Of a DNA stretch of 64,000 bases, positions 1 to 9,747 are shown one piece after another; position 1 is the stretch's first letter, and each line of letters starts with the position of its first letter. The position numbers and the translations under genes are program-made. Source of the DNA: Asaia bogorensis (GTDB lineage Bacteria; Pseudomonadota; Alphaproteobacteria; Acetobacterales; Acetobacteraceae); NCBI GenBank assembly GCA_945897825.1, contig CAMDGX010000001.1:1-64000 (forward strand). Direction: 5' to 3'. The notes below the pieces were generated by a model, which made no database searches, had not been told where the DNA came from, and saw only the letters and a list, made by a program, of their open reading frames with translations.

Positions 1-132
1 TGGCTGTCCAACCGCGTCTTCGCCACCTACGACGACATCGTCGCCCACTGCTGCGACGCATGGAACAAGCTCATCGATCAGCCGTGGACAATCATCTCAA
101 TCGGAATGCGCGATTGGGCTCATCGGTACTGA
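1..132 (+). CDS. IS630-family transposase, C-terminal end (partial)
   Basis: The window opens inside an open frame whose last 43 residues carry the C-terminal signature of IS630-family DDE transposases: an SYDDIV-like helix (here TYDDIV), a paired-Cys/WN segment (HCCDAWN), then LIDQPW and a terminal RDWA. It ends with TGA at 130-132. The catalytic DDE residues and the left end of the element lie outside the window. The element's right inverted repeat should lie shortly downstream; IS630 elements insert at TA, and a TA follows at about 147-149, but I cannot fix the boundary from one end. The next sequence, in the same reading frame, is a decapitated metallophosphoesterase, which suggests that the element interrupted that gene. 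Confidence 0.8.
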   Translation, partial: WLSNRVFATYDDIVAHCCDAWNKLIDQPWTIISIGMRDWAHRY

Positions 133-135
133 GCC

Positions 136-558
136 GTGGGAGTTGGTATTAACGGAGAGGATGCAATAAAAGATTTAGGGTTTCTTGAACAATTGCAGAA
201 AATGAGGGTGAAAATCTCCCTTCATGGTCATATTCATAAAGAACAATCAGATTTGTTGGGGCACTTGAGGAAAGACACTATGATTTACAGTGTGGCGGCG
301 GGATCATTTTCCGCGCCGCAAAAGAGCCGACCCGAAGCTACGCCTCGATCATATAATTTGTTGGAGGTAGATCGCGGTCTACAAAATGTAAGAGTTCAGA
401 CGCGTGGTATGCGCTTTGAAAGCGGAGCGTGGGGTCCGTGGCAAATTTGGCCACAATCAGGTACCAGTGACCGTCGATCGTATTTTGACATGGAATTCTC
501 ACCATCTGACTTAGCCGAGAATTATCAGAGAATTGTCGATCGGAGAAGTGATCGCTGA
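136..558 (+). pseudogene. 5'-truncated calcineurin-like metallophosphoesterase
   Basis: This 140-codon frame looks like the last part of a calcineurin-like phosphoesterase. It has the metal-binding GHIH motif (LHGHIH, about residues 30-35), followed by the usual core strand pattern (SVAAGSFSAP) and a C-terminal beta-rich tail (YNLLEVD). The N-terminal half, with the DxH, GD and GNH metal motifs, is absent: it is replaced directly upstream by the end of an IS630 transposase. The frame is markedly AT-richer than the neighbouring core genes, which suggests acquisition by transfer. The GTG at 136 is only the first possible start after the transposase stop, so I regard this as a gene remnant rather than a functional CDS. 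Similar phosphoesterases sit in accessory or defence loci, but nothing here proves such a role. Confidence 0.65.
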
Positions 559-649
559 GAATCCCTGATTAAATTCGAATTTCTGTCGGGAGGTACCTGC
601 AGTTGTAGTTCCATCGCCAGTGGTCGTTAGCTGACTCTCCTTCTCTGCG

Positions 650-2932
<2,283 letters not shown>

Positions 2933-2996
2933 GATGGTGGTCCCCTCTTTGGGCGGTATCATGGACCTGTCACGCGGTGGGGGGCTAGGGGTGAAG

Positions 2997-3055
2997 GGAA
3001 GGTCAGGGCTCCGCCCTGAACCCGCTGGGGCCTGAGGCCCCAGACCCCCATCCAT
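2997..3055 (-). repeat. Paired-hairpin intergenic repeat, copy 1
   Basis: Two adjacent GC-rich hairpins lie in the leader of maeB. Read on the minus strand, the first is CTGGGGCC-loop-GGCCCCAG and the second is CAGGGC-loop-GCCCTG. The order and flanks (GGATGGGGGT before, CCTT after) recur at about 45421, 46321 and 48141, with shorter relatives at 3143 and 30069. Its function is unknown; it resembles a REP-type element. Confidence 0.7.
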
Positions 3056-3062
3056 TTTAGAA

Positions 3063-3131
3063 GCGCCTTCGGCGGGAGGGGCCGACCCGGTTTGTGTCGC
3101 GCGCCGAGACGGCCCCTCCCGCCGAAGGCGC
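3063..3131. repeat. Large inverted repeat (22-bp perfect arms) between maeB and mutS
   Basis: Arms 3063-3084 and 3110-3131 are perfect reverse complements with a 25 bp spacer. Flanking TTTAG and CTAAA extend the symmetry imperfectly. It lies between the divergent maeB and mutS starts. It could form a cruciform, be an attenuating hairpin in the mutS leader, or be the remnant of a small mobile element. I saw no second copy in the window. Confidence 0.75.
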
Positions 3132-3142
3132 CTAAAGGTTGA

Positions 3143-3194
3143 GGTCCAGGGTCTCGGACCCTGGTGGGGTCCGGGGCAACGCCCCGGCCTTCCT
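3143..3194 (+). repeat. Paired-hairpin intergenic repeat, copy 2 (short form)
   Basis: Two consecutive stems, CCAGGGTC-TCG-GACCCTGG (3146-3163) and CCGGGGC-AAC-GCCCCGG (3171-3187), are followed by CCTTCC. The arrangement matches the dispersed repeat family but the bases differ, so the fold rather than the sequence is kept. It lies about 35 bp upstream of the mutS start. Confidence 0.65.
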
Positions 3195-3228
3195 TCCCTC
3201 CTGGCGCTCCCGCCGCTAGACCGTTCCC

Positions 3229-5808
3229 ATGAGCCCGATCCCGAAAGATGCCACGCCCGCGATGGCGCAGTGGTTTGCGTTGAAGGCGTTGAACCCGGAT
3301 GCGTTGTTGTTTTTCCGGATGGGCGATTTCTACGAGATGTTTTTCGACGATGCTCAGGCGGCGGCGGGGGCGTTGGATATCGCGCTGACGCATCGCGGGA
3401 CGCATGAGGACAAGCCGATCCCGATGTGCGGGGTGCCGGTGCATGCGGCGGAGGCGTATCTGGCGCGGCTGATCCGGCGGGGGTTCCGGGTGGCGGTGGG
3501 CGAGCAGATGGAGGACCCGAAGACGCGGGTGGGGAAGGGGCCCATTCGGCGGGAGGTGGTTCGGCTGATCACGCCGGGGACGCTGACCGAGGAGGCGTTG
3601 CTGGAGTCGGCGCGGGCGAATTTGTTGCTGGCGGTGTGCGAGATGGGGCGGGCGGTGGGGGCGGCCTGGCTCGATGTGTCGACCGGGTTGTTCGAGACGC
3701 AGGTGGTGGCGGCCGGGGCGTTGCCGGCGGTGCTGGGGCGGTTGGATCCGGCGGAGATTCTGGTCGCGGGTGGGGTTGATCTGGGGGATTGGGGGAGCAA
3801 GCGCGGGCCGGAGCAGGCGGTGCCGTCGGCGGCGGTAGCGCGGCGGAAGTTGGCTGAGGCGTTCGGGGTGGCGGATGTGGAGGCGTTCGGGAGTTTTTCG
3901 GATGCCGAGGCGGGGGCGGCGTTGCTCGCCCTGGAATATGTGCGGGCAACGCAGGCGGGGGTAATGCCGCGGTTGGCGCCGCCGGCGCCGCTGGGGGTTT
4001 CCGGGCGGTTGGAGATGGATGCGGCGACGCGGGCCAGCCTGGAGGTGACGCGGGCGCGGGATGGCGGGGAGGGGCATACCTTGCTCTCCGCGATCCGGCG
4101 GAATTCGACGGCGGCGGGGGCTCGGTTGCTGGCGGAGTGGTTGAGCGCGCCGCTGACGGAGGTTGCGGCGATTTCGGCGCGGCAGGATGGGTGGTCGTGG
4201 CTGGCGGCGCATGGGGATGTGGCGGCGGAGTTGCGGGCGGTGCTGAAGGGGGCGCCGGACATGGCGCGGGCCCTGGGGCGGCTGTCGGTGGCGCGTGGGG
4301 GGCCGCGGGATTTGGCGGCGGTGGCGTTCGGGCTGGGGGCGGCGCATCGGGCGGTGGCGGTGCTGGATGGGCCGTTGCCGGGGATGCTGGCGGAGGTGGT
4401 GGCGGCCTGCGATGTCGGGCGGGAGATGCAGGGGCGGTTGGCGGCGGCGTTGGCGGAACCGGCGCCGCTGCGCGTCGAGGACGGGATGATCGCCGTCGGC
4501 TTCGATGCGGAGCTGGATGCGGAGCGGGGGCTGCGGGATGACAGCCGCCGGGTGATCGCGGCGATGCAGCTGGATTTCGCGCAGCGCTACGGCGTGGCGA
4601 GCCTGAAGATCAAGCACCACGCGCAGCTCGGCTACGTGGTGGAGGCGCCGGCGGTGGCCGTCGAGAAGCTGCGGCAGTTCGCGGAGCTGACGCTGCGCCA
4701 GGGGATGGCGAACGGGGCGCGGTTCACCTGCCCCGAGTTGTCCGACCTCGACCGGAAGATCAGCGAGGCCGCGGAGCGGGCGCTGGCGCGGGAGCGGGCG
4801 ATTTTCTCCCATCTTGTGGCGGCGGTGCTGAAGCATGCCGAGGCGATTGCCGCGTGTGCGGCGGCGCTGGCGCGGCTGGATGTTTTGCTGGGGGCGGCAA
4901 CGCTCGCTGGTGGCGGGACGTGGTGCCGGCCGGAATTGCGCGAGGACGAGGCGCTGCATATCGCGGCCGGGCGGCATCCGGTGGTGCAGGCGGCGCTGGC
5001 GGGGAGCGCGGTGTTCGTGCCGAACGATTGCACGCTGTCGGGCGAGCGGCGGGTGCTTTTGCTGACTGGGCCGAACATGGCGGGGAAGAGCACGTTCCTG
5101 CGGCAGAACGCGCTGATCGTCATTCTGGCGCAGGCGGGCATGCCGGTGCCGGCGGCGTCGGCCCGCGTCGGGATCGTGGACCGGTTGTTCAGCCGCGTCG
5201 GCGCGTCGGACGACCTGGCGCGCGGGCGGTCGACGTTCATGGTGGAGATGACGGAGACAGCGTCGATCCTGCACCAGGCGGGGCCGCGTTCGCTGGTGGT
5301 GGTGGACGAGATCGGGCGCGGCACGGCGACGCTGGACGGGCTGGCGATCGCCTGGGCGGTGCTGGAGGCGCTGCACAACACGGTGCGGTGCCGGACGATC
5401 TTCGCCACGCATTTCCACGAGCTGGCGCAGCTGACCGCCGAGCTGCCGCGCCTGGCGCCGCATACGATGCGGGTGCGGGAGTGGAAGCAGGACGTGGTGT
5501 TCCTGCACGAGGTGGCGGAAGGGGCGGGGGGGCGCAGCTGGGGCGTGCATGTGGCGCGGCTGGCGGGTGTGCCCTTGCCGGTGGTGAAGCGGGCTGGAGC
5601 GATCCTGGCGGCGCTGGAGACGCGGGCGGGGCGGCTGACGGAGGCCGCGGCGCTGCCGTTGTTTGCGGCGGCCGCGCCGGAAGCGATGGTGGCGCAGGAG
5701 GAGGATCCGCTGCGCGAGGCGCTGGCGGGGATCGACCCGGATGCGCTGACGCCGCGGGAGGCGCTGGCGGCGCTGTATCGGCTGAAGGGGATGGTGGAAG
5801 AGACGTAA
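3229..5808 (+). CDS. mutS: DNA mismatch repair protein MutS
   Basis: Recognises base mismatches and small loops and, with MutL, starts strand-specific repair. The mismatch-reading Phe-x-Glu motif is visible as F34-Y35-E36 in domain I (GDFYEMF). The C-terminal ATPase has Walker A GPNMAGKST at about residues 614-622, the signature loop around STFMVEMTETASIL, Walker B VVVDEIGRGTAT and the switch ATHFHELA. The length, 859 residues, is normal (E. coli 853). I start at ATG 3229; no strong ribosome site precedes it. The leader contains the large inverted repeat and a paired-hairpin repeat. The gene is strongly biased to G-ending codons. A 164 bp repeat element separates it from glnD, so co-transcription is uncertain. 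Confidence 0.97.
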   Translation: MSPIPKDATPAMAQWFALKALNPDALLFFRMGDFYEMFFDDAQAAAGALDIALTHRGTHEDKPIPMCGVPVHAAEAYLARLIRRGFRVAVGEQMEDPKTRVGKGPIRREVVRLITPGTLTEEALLESARANLLLAVCEMGRAVGAAWLDVSTGLFETQVVAAGALPAVLGRLDPAEILVAGGVDLGDWGSKRGPEQAVPSAAVARRKLAEAFGVADVEAFGSFSDAEAGAALLALEYVRATQAGVMPRLAPPAPLGVSGRLEMDAATRASLEVTRARDGGEGHTLLSAIRRNSTAAGARLLAEWLSAPLTEVAAISARQDGWSWLAAHGDVAAELRAVLKGAPDMARALGRLSVARGGPRDLAAVAFGLGAAHRAVAVLDGPLPGMLAEVVAACDVGREMQGRLAAALAEPAPLRVEDGMIAVGFDAELDAERGLRDDSRRVIAAMQLDFAQRYGVASLKIKHHAQLGYVVEAPAVAVEKLRQFAELTLRQGMANGARFTCPELSDLDRKISEAAERALARERAIFSHLVAAVLKHAEAIAACAAALARLDVLLGAATLAGGGTWCRPELREDEALHIAAGRHPVVQAALAGSAVFVPNDCTLSGERRVLLLTGPNMAGKSTFLRQNALIVILAQAGMPVPAASARVGIVDRLFSRVGASDDLARGRSTFMVEMTETASILHQAGPRSLVVVDEIGRGTATLDGLAIAWAVLEALHNTVRCRTIFATHFHELAQLTAELPRLAPHTMRVREWKQDVVFLHEVAEGAGGRSWGVHVARLAGVPLPVVKRAGAILAALETRAGRLTEAAALPLFAAAAPEAMVAQEEDPLREALAGIDPDALTPREALAALYRLKGMVEET

Positions 5809-5817
5809 GCAAGGATT

Positions 5818-5981
5818 CTTCTTTTTGTGAACAAAAAGAAGCAAAAAAACTTTTTCCTTTGTGGTGTGGACAGGCTTGGTGCTTGCCGCCGCAGAACCAG
5901 AGGCATCACGGGCGCACATTTGTCTTGACCCGGCGCCAAGGGGATGAAGTTTTTTTGCTTCTTTTTGTTCACAAAAAGAAG
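5818..5981. repeat. Nested-hairpin inverted-repeat element, copy 1
   Basis: The 35 bp ends, 5818-5852 and 5947-5981, are perfect inverted repeats of each other. The outer 24 bp of each end is itself a near-palindrome (11 bp stem, CTTCTTTTTGT against ACAAAAAGAAG), followed inward by a C-A7-C tract. The central ~94 bp is ordinary GC-rich sequence with no gene. Related copies lie at 9584-9734 and 24774-24907; their cores are unrelated. Each end resembles an intrinsic terminator, so the element could act as a bidirectional terminator, or be a MITE-like insertion. Confidence 0.85.
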
Positions 5982-6043
5982 GTGCTTCCTTCCCTGGCGT
6001 GAACCTGTTGCGCCCGCGCCCGGGGCGGGTAACATCGCGCTTG

Positions 6044-8875
6044 ATGCTTGAACCCTCGACCCTGCCTGCGCTGGCGGACAGCGCGCTTGACCAGCTTCGC
6101 CAATCGCTGCGCGGGGCGGATGGCCTGCCGTTGGACCGCGACGCGGCGTTGGCGGTGTTGCGGCGGCATCTGGGCCGCATCCAGCTGATGATGCGCGAGA
6201 GTTTCGAGCAGAACCACATCCAGGGGCTGGAGGCGGCGGGCGCGCTGTGCCGGCTGACCGACACGCTGGTGGTGGCGCTGCACGAGCATGCGCTGGCGGT
6301 GACCGCCCAGGGGGGCGCGGGCGGCAAGGTGGGGCGGCTGTGCCTGGCGGCGACCGGGGGGTATGGGCGCGGGGTGCTGGCGCCGTTCAGCGACATCGAC
6401 CTGCTGTTCCTGACGCCGGGGGACCCGGGCGCGGATGCGCAGGCGGCGGTGGAGTTCATGCTCTACGTGCTGTGGGACCTGGGGCTGAAGGTCGGGCATG
6501 CCACGCGCTCGATCGCGGATTGCCTGCGCGAGGCCAAGGGCGACATCACGGTGCGGACCTCGCTGCTGGATGCGCGGCACATCGCCGGCGACGCGGCGGT
6601 GTTCGCGACGTTCCAGGCGCAGTTCCGGGCCGCCTGCCTCGAGGCGGGGGTGGGGAAGTTCATCGCCGCCAAGCAGGCCGAGCGCGATGCGCGGCACCGG
6701 CGCTATGGCGACAGCCCGTTCGTGGTGGAGCCGAACGTCAAGGAGGGGCGCGGCGGGCTGCGCGATCTGCAGACGCTGTACTGGATCAACCGCTACGTCT
6801 TTCCCGAGACGACCTTCGCCCAGCTGGTCGGTGCGGCGGCGACGCCTGGCAGCGTGATCATGACCGAGGACGAGCTGCGGCACATGCGGCGCAGCTGGGA
6901 CTTCCTGTGGACGCTGCGCTTCCACCTGCACTACGTGGCGGGGCGGGCGGAGGACCGGCTGACCTTTGACCTGCAGCCGGTGATCGGCGCGCGCATGGGC
7001 TACACGAAACATGGCCGGCAGGACGGGGTGGAGCGCTTCATGCGCCACTTCTTCCTGACGGCGCGCGAGGTGATCCGGCTGACGCGGGTGCTGGAGCCGG
7101 CGCTGGTGCGCGCGGCGCTCGGCCCGCCGGCGGCGGCGCGGGAGGCGGATGCCAAGCTGCAGGGCCTGGGCTTCATCCTGGCCGACGGCAAGCTGCTGCC
7201 GGCTTCGGGGCGCGAGTTCGACAAGGAGCCGATCCAGATGCTGCGCTGCCTGCAGGTGGCGCGGGACCGCAACCTGGCGCTGCATCCGCTGGCGCTGCGG
7301 CAGATGATCCGCAACGAGCGGCGCGCCCAGGGGCTGCGCGGCAACGCGGAGGCGGCGGCGATCTTCCTGGACCTGCTGTGCGGGCGCGACGCCGAGCACA
7401 ACCGGGCCGACGGGGCGCAGTGGCTGTCGGTCATGAACGAGACCGGCATCCTCGGCCGCTTCCTGCCGGACTGGGCGCGCATCGTCGGCCAGATGCAGTT
7501 CGACACCTACCATGTGTTCACGGTGGACGAGCACACGATCGAGGCGGTGCGCATCCTGAACACGCTGGAGCGTGGCGAGCTGGCGCAGATCGCCCCGGTG
7601 GCGAGCGGGCTGGTGGACCACCTGCAATCGCGCCGGGCGCTGTATGTCGCGATGTTGCTGCACGACATCGCCAAGGGGCGCGGCGGCGACCATTCCGAGC
7701 TGGGCGCGGAGGTGGCGCTGCAGGTGGGGCCGACGCTGGGGCTGTCGGCCGAGGAGACCGAGATGGTCTCGTGGCTGGTGCTGCACCACCTGCTGCTGAG
7801 CCAGACGGCGTTCAAGCGCGACATCGACGACCCCAAGACGATCCTGGATCTCGCCGAGACCATCCAGTCCCCCGAACGTCTGCGGCTTTTGCTGGTGCTG
7901 ACGGTGGCGGACATGCGGGCGGTTTCGCCCAAGGTGTGGAACGGGTGGAAGGCGACGCTGCTGCGCGAGCTGTATGCGCGGGTGGCCGAGGTGCTGGCGG
8001 GCGGGCTTTCGACGGCGGAGCGCGATGTGCGGGTGCAGCGGGCCAAGCAGGCCGCGGCGCTGCTGTTGGGCGATTGGCCGGCGGGCGAGGTGGAGCGGTT
8101 CCATGCGTTGGGCTACGGCGGCTACTGGCTGAGCTTCGACCCCGAGACGCATGCGCGCCACGCCCGGATGATCCGCGCGGCCGATGCGCGGGCGGCGCCG
8201 CTGACGGTGGACACCCAGCCGCTGCCGGCGCGGGCCGTCACGGAAGTGACCGTCTATGCCGCCGACCATGCCGGGCTGTTCAGCCGCATCGCCGGCGCCC
8301 TGGCCGTCGCCGGTGCCTCGATCGTGGATGCGCGCATCCATACGCTGACCAACGGGATGGCGCTGGACACGTTCTGGATCCAGGACGCGGCCGGCGGCGT
8401 GTTCGACGCGCCGCACCGGCTGGCGCGGTTGTCGGTGCTGATCGAGCAGGCGCTGTCGGGCCGGCTGAAGCTGGCGGCCGAGATCCGCAAGACCAACAAG
8501 GCGGTGCTGGGCCAGCGGCTGCGGGCGATCCATGTGCCGCCGCGGGTGGTGATCGACAACCGTGCGTCGAACACCCACACGGTGGTGGAGGTGAACGGGC
8601 GCGACCGCTCCGGCCTGCTGCACGACGTGACGGCGGCGATCAGCGAGCAGGGGCTGCAGATTGCCTCCGCGCATGTGTCCACCTACGGGCAGCGGGCGGT
8701 GGACGTGTTCTATGTGAAAGACGTGTTCGGGCTGAAGGTGGAGAACGAGCGGCGGCTGAACCAGCTGCGCGAGGCGATCCTGGCGGCGCTGGCCAGCCCG
8801 GAGGATGCGGCCGCACCGCTGCCGCCGGCGCCGGTGCGACCCGAGCGGCGGAAGAAGCGCGCGGCGGCGGGATAG
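6044..8875 (+). CDS. glnD: [Protein-PII] uridylyltransferase / uridylyl-removing enzyme
   Basis: Sensor of glutamine that adds UMP to, and removes it from, the PII signalling proteins, controlling nitrogen assimilation. The order of domains is classical. The nucleotidyltransferase has GGYGRG and D117-I-D119 as metal ligands. The PII-uridylyltransferase region follows, then an HD hydrolase domain (LLHDIAKG, H540-D541). Two C-terminal ACT domains (about residues 735-810 and 845-920) begin VTVYAADHAGLF and VEVNGRDRSGLL. The chain ends in a basic tail. It is 943 residues from the ATG at 6044 (E. coli 890); a GTG at 5999 would add 15 residues and neither start has a clear ribosome site. Its leader contains the right end of a nested-hairpin repeat. 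Confidence 0.95.
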   Translation: MLEPSTLPALADSALDQLRQSLRGADGLPLDRDAALAVLRRHLGRIQLMMRESFEQNHIQGLEAAGALCRLTDTLVVALHEHALAVTAQGGAGGKVGRLCLAATGGYGRGVLAPFSDIDLLFLTPGDPGADAQAAVEFMLYVLWDLGLKVGHATRSIADCLREAKGDITVRTSLLDARHIAGDAAVFATFQAQFRAACLEAGVGKFIAAKQAERDARHRRYGDSPFVVEPNVKEGRGGLRDLQTLYWINRYVFPETTFAQLVGAAATPGSVIMTEDELRHMRRSWDFLWTLRFHLHYVAGRAEDRLTFDLQPVIGARMGYTKHGRQDGVERFMRHFFLTAREVIRLTRVLEPALVRAALGPPAAAREADAKLQGLGFILADGKLLPASGREFDKEPIQMLRCLQVARDRNLALHPLALRQMIRNERRAQGLRGNAEAAAIFLDLLCGRDAEHNRADGAQWLSVMNETGILGRFLPDWARIVGQMQFDTYHVFTVDEHTIEAVRILNTLERGELAQIAPVASGLVDHLQSRRALYVAMLLHDIAKGRGGDHSELGAEVALQVGPTLGLSAEETEMVSWLVLHHLLLSQTAFKRDIDDPKTILDLAETIQSPERLRLLLVLTVADMRAVSPKVWNGWKATLLRELYARVAEVLAGGLSTAERDVRVQRAKQAAALLLGDWPAGEVERFHALGYGGYWLSFDPETHARHARMIRAADARAAPLTVDTQPLPARAVTEVTVYAADHAGLFSRIAGALAVAGASIVDARIHTLTNGMALDTFWIQDAAGGVFDAPHRLARLSVLIEQALSGRLKLAAEIRKTNKAVLGQRLRAIHVPPRVVIDNRASNTHTVVEVNGRDRSGLLHDVTAAISEQGLQIASAHVSTYGQRAVDVFYVKDVFGLKVENERRLNQLREAILAALASPEDAAAPLPPAPVRPERRKKRAAAG

Positions 8876-8933
8876 ATCGCCGCGGGCGGCTGGTTCGCGT
8901 GGAGATCGCCGTTCGGTTGTGCTAGAAGGGCGC

Positions 8934-9575
8934 ATGCGTCCCTTGCATTCGCTCTGCGGCCTTGTGCTGCTGGCCGTCGTATTGGCCGGCGGGGTGGCGC
9001 GCGCCCAGGGGCCGCAGCCGTTGCGCGCGCCGCAGGTGCCCGACACGCCGGAATCGGTGGCGCGGTCGGCGCCGCTGTCGCTGCAATCGCAGCTGGGGGC
9101 GATTCCGCTGGTTTCGCCGCGCGCGGCCGCCCAGGCGTCGCGGCTGCGCACCGTGCGGGTGACGCAGGTGCCCAAGGACGGCGCGCCGCAGAGGGACACG
9201 CAGGAATTCGCCTGCCCGGACAGCGGCTGCCAGCAGATGCTGAGCCTGGTGGTGGACGAGGTGGCGCAGACCTTCCTGGCCGACATCCAGTTCGTCAGCC
9301 ACGGCGCCTACGTGACGTTGCAGCCGCGCTCGGTGGCGATCGCGCGGGTGGTGGAGTTCCGCCAGGGGCGGGCGGGGCCGGTTTTCATCAAGGGGCCGGC
9401 GGAGACGATGCTGGAAGATCGCATCGGCTTCCTCACCGTGCCTGCCGGCTCGCTGCGGCGGGTGGATGGGGCGGCGGATGGGCGCACGCTGACCAGCGGC
9501 AATGTGTATGTGCGCAAGCGGGAGCCGGACCTGGTGCTGAAGGTGGAGATCGATCCGCCGCAGGCGCGGCAGTGA
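8934..9575 (+). CDS. Secreted protein of unknown function
   Basis: A 213-residue protein with a clear signal peptide: a basic start (MRP), a hydrophobic core LLAVVLAGG and a cleavage site after ARA near residue 23-24. The mature part begins Pro-rich, carries one Cys pair in a CPDSGC motif (about residues 92-97) that could form a disulphide, and then reads as a beta-rich soluble domain ending close to the stop. I do not recognise the family. It follows glnD after 58 bp on the same strand, so it may share its transcript, and is closed by a repeat element directly after its stop. The ATG at 8934 is chosen because the signal peptide starts there; the upstream in-frame extension is Arg-rich read-through of glnD. 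Confidence 0.75.
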   Translation: MRPLHSLCGLVLLAVVLAGGVARAQGPQPLRAPQVPDTPESVARSAPLSLQSQLGAIPLVSPRAAAQASRLRTVRVTQVPKDGAPQRDTQEFACPDSGCQQMLSLVVDEVAQTFLADIQFVSHGAYVTLQPRSVAIARVVEFRQGRAGPVFIKGPAETMLEDRIGFLTVPAGSLRRVDGAADGRTLTSGNVYVRKREPDLVLKVEIDPPQARQ

Positions 9576-9583
9576 AGGAAGCG

Positions 9584-9734
9584 CTTCTTTTTTTGTAAAA
9601 AAAGAAGCAAAAAAACTTTGGCCATTTGGCCGGGTTCACCTTCGGGTCGCCGGCGGTCGTCTGCCTTCTGAGCGAGGCCTCTCCATTGGCCAATGGATGA
9701 AGTTTTTTTGCTTCTTTTTGTTCACAAAAAGAAG
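9584..9734. repeat. Nested-hairpin inverted-repeat element, copy 2
   Basis: The left end is 9584-9618 and the right end 9700-9734. The right end is identical to that of the copy at 5818-5981. The left hairpin differs at two stem positions, but both bases of the pair are changed (G:C to T:A), so an 11 bp stem is preserved. It sits between the 3' ends of two convergent genes, 8 bp after one stop and 13 bp before the other, as expected for a bidirectional terminator. The core is unrelated to the other copies. Confidence 0.8.
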
Positions 9735-9747
9735 ACTTCCTTCCTTT

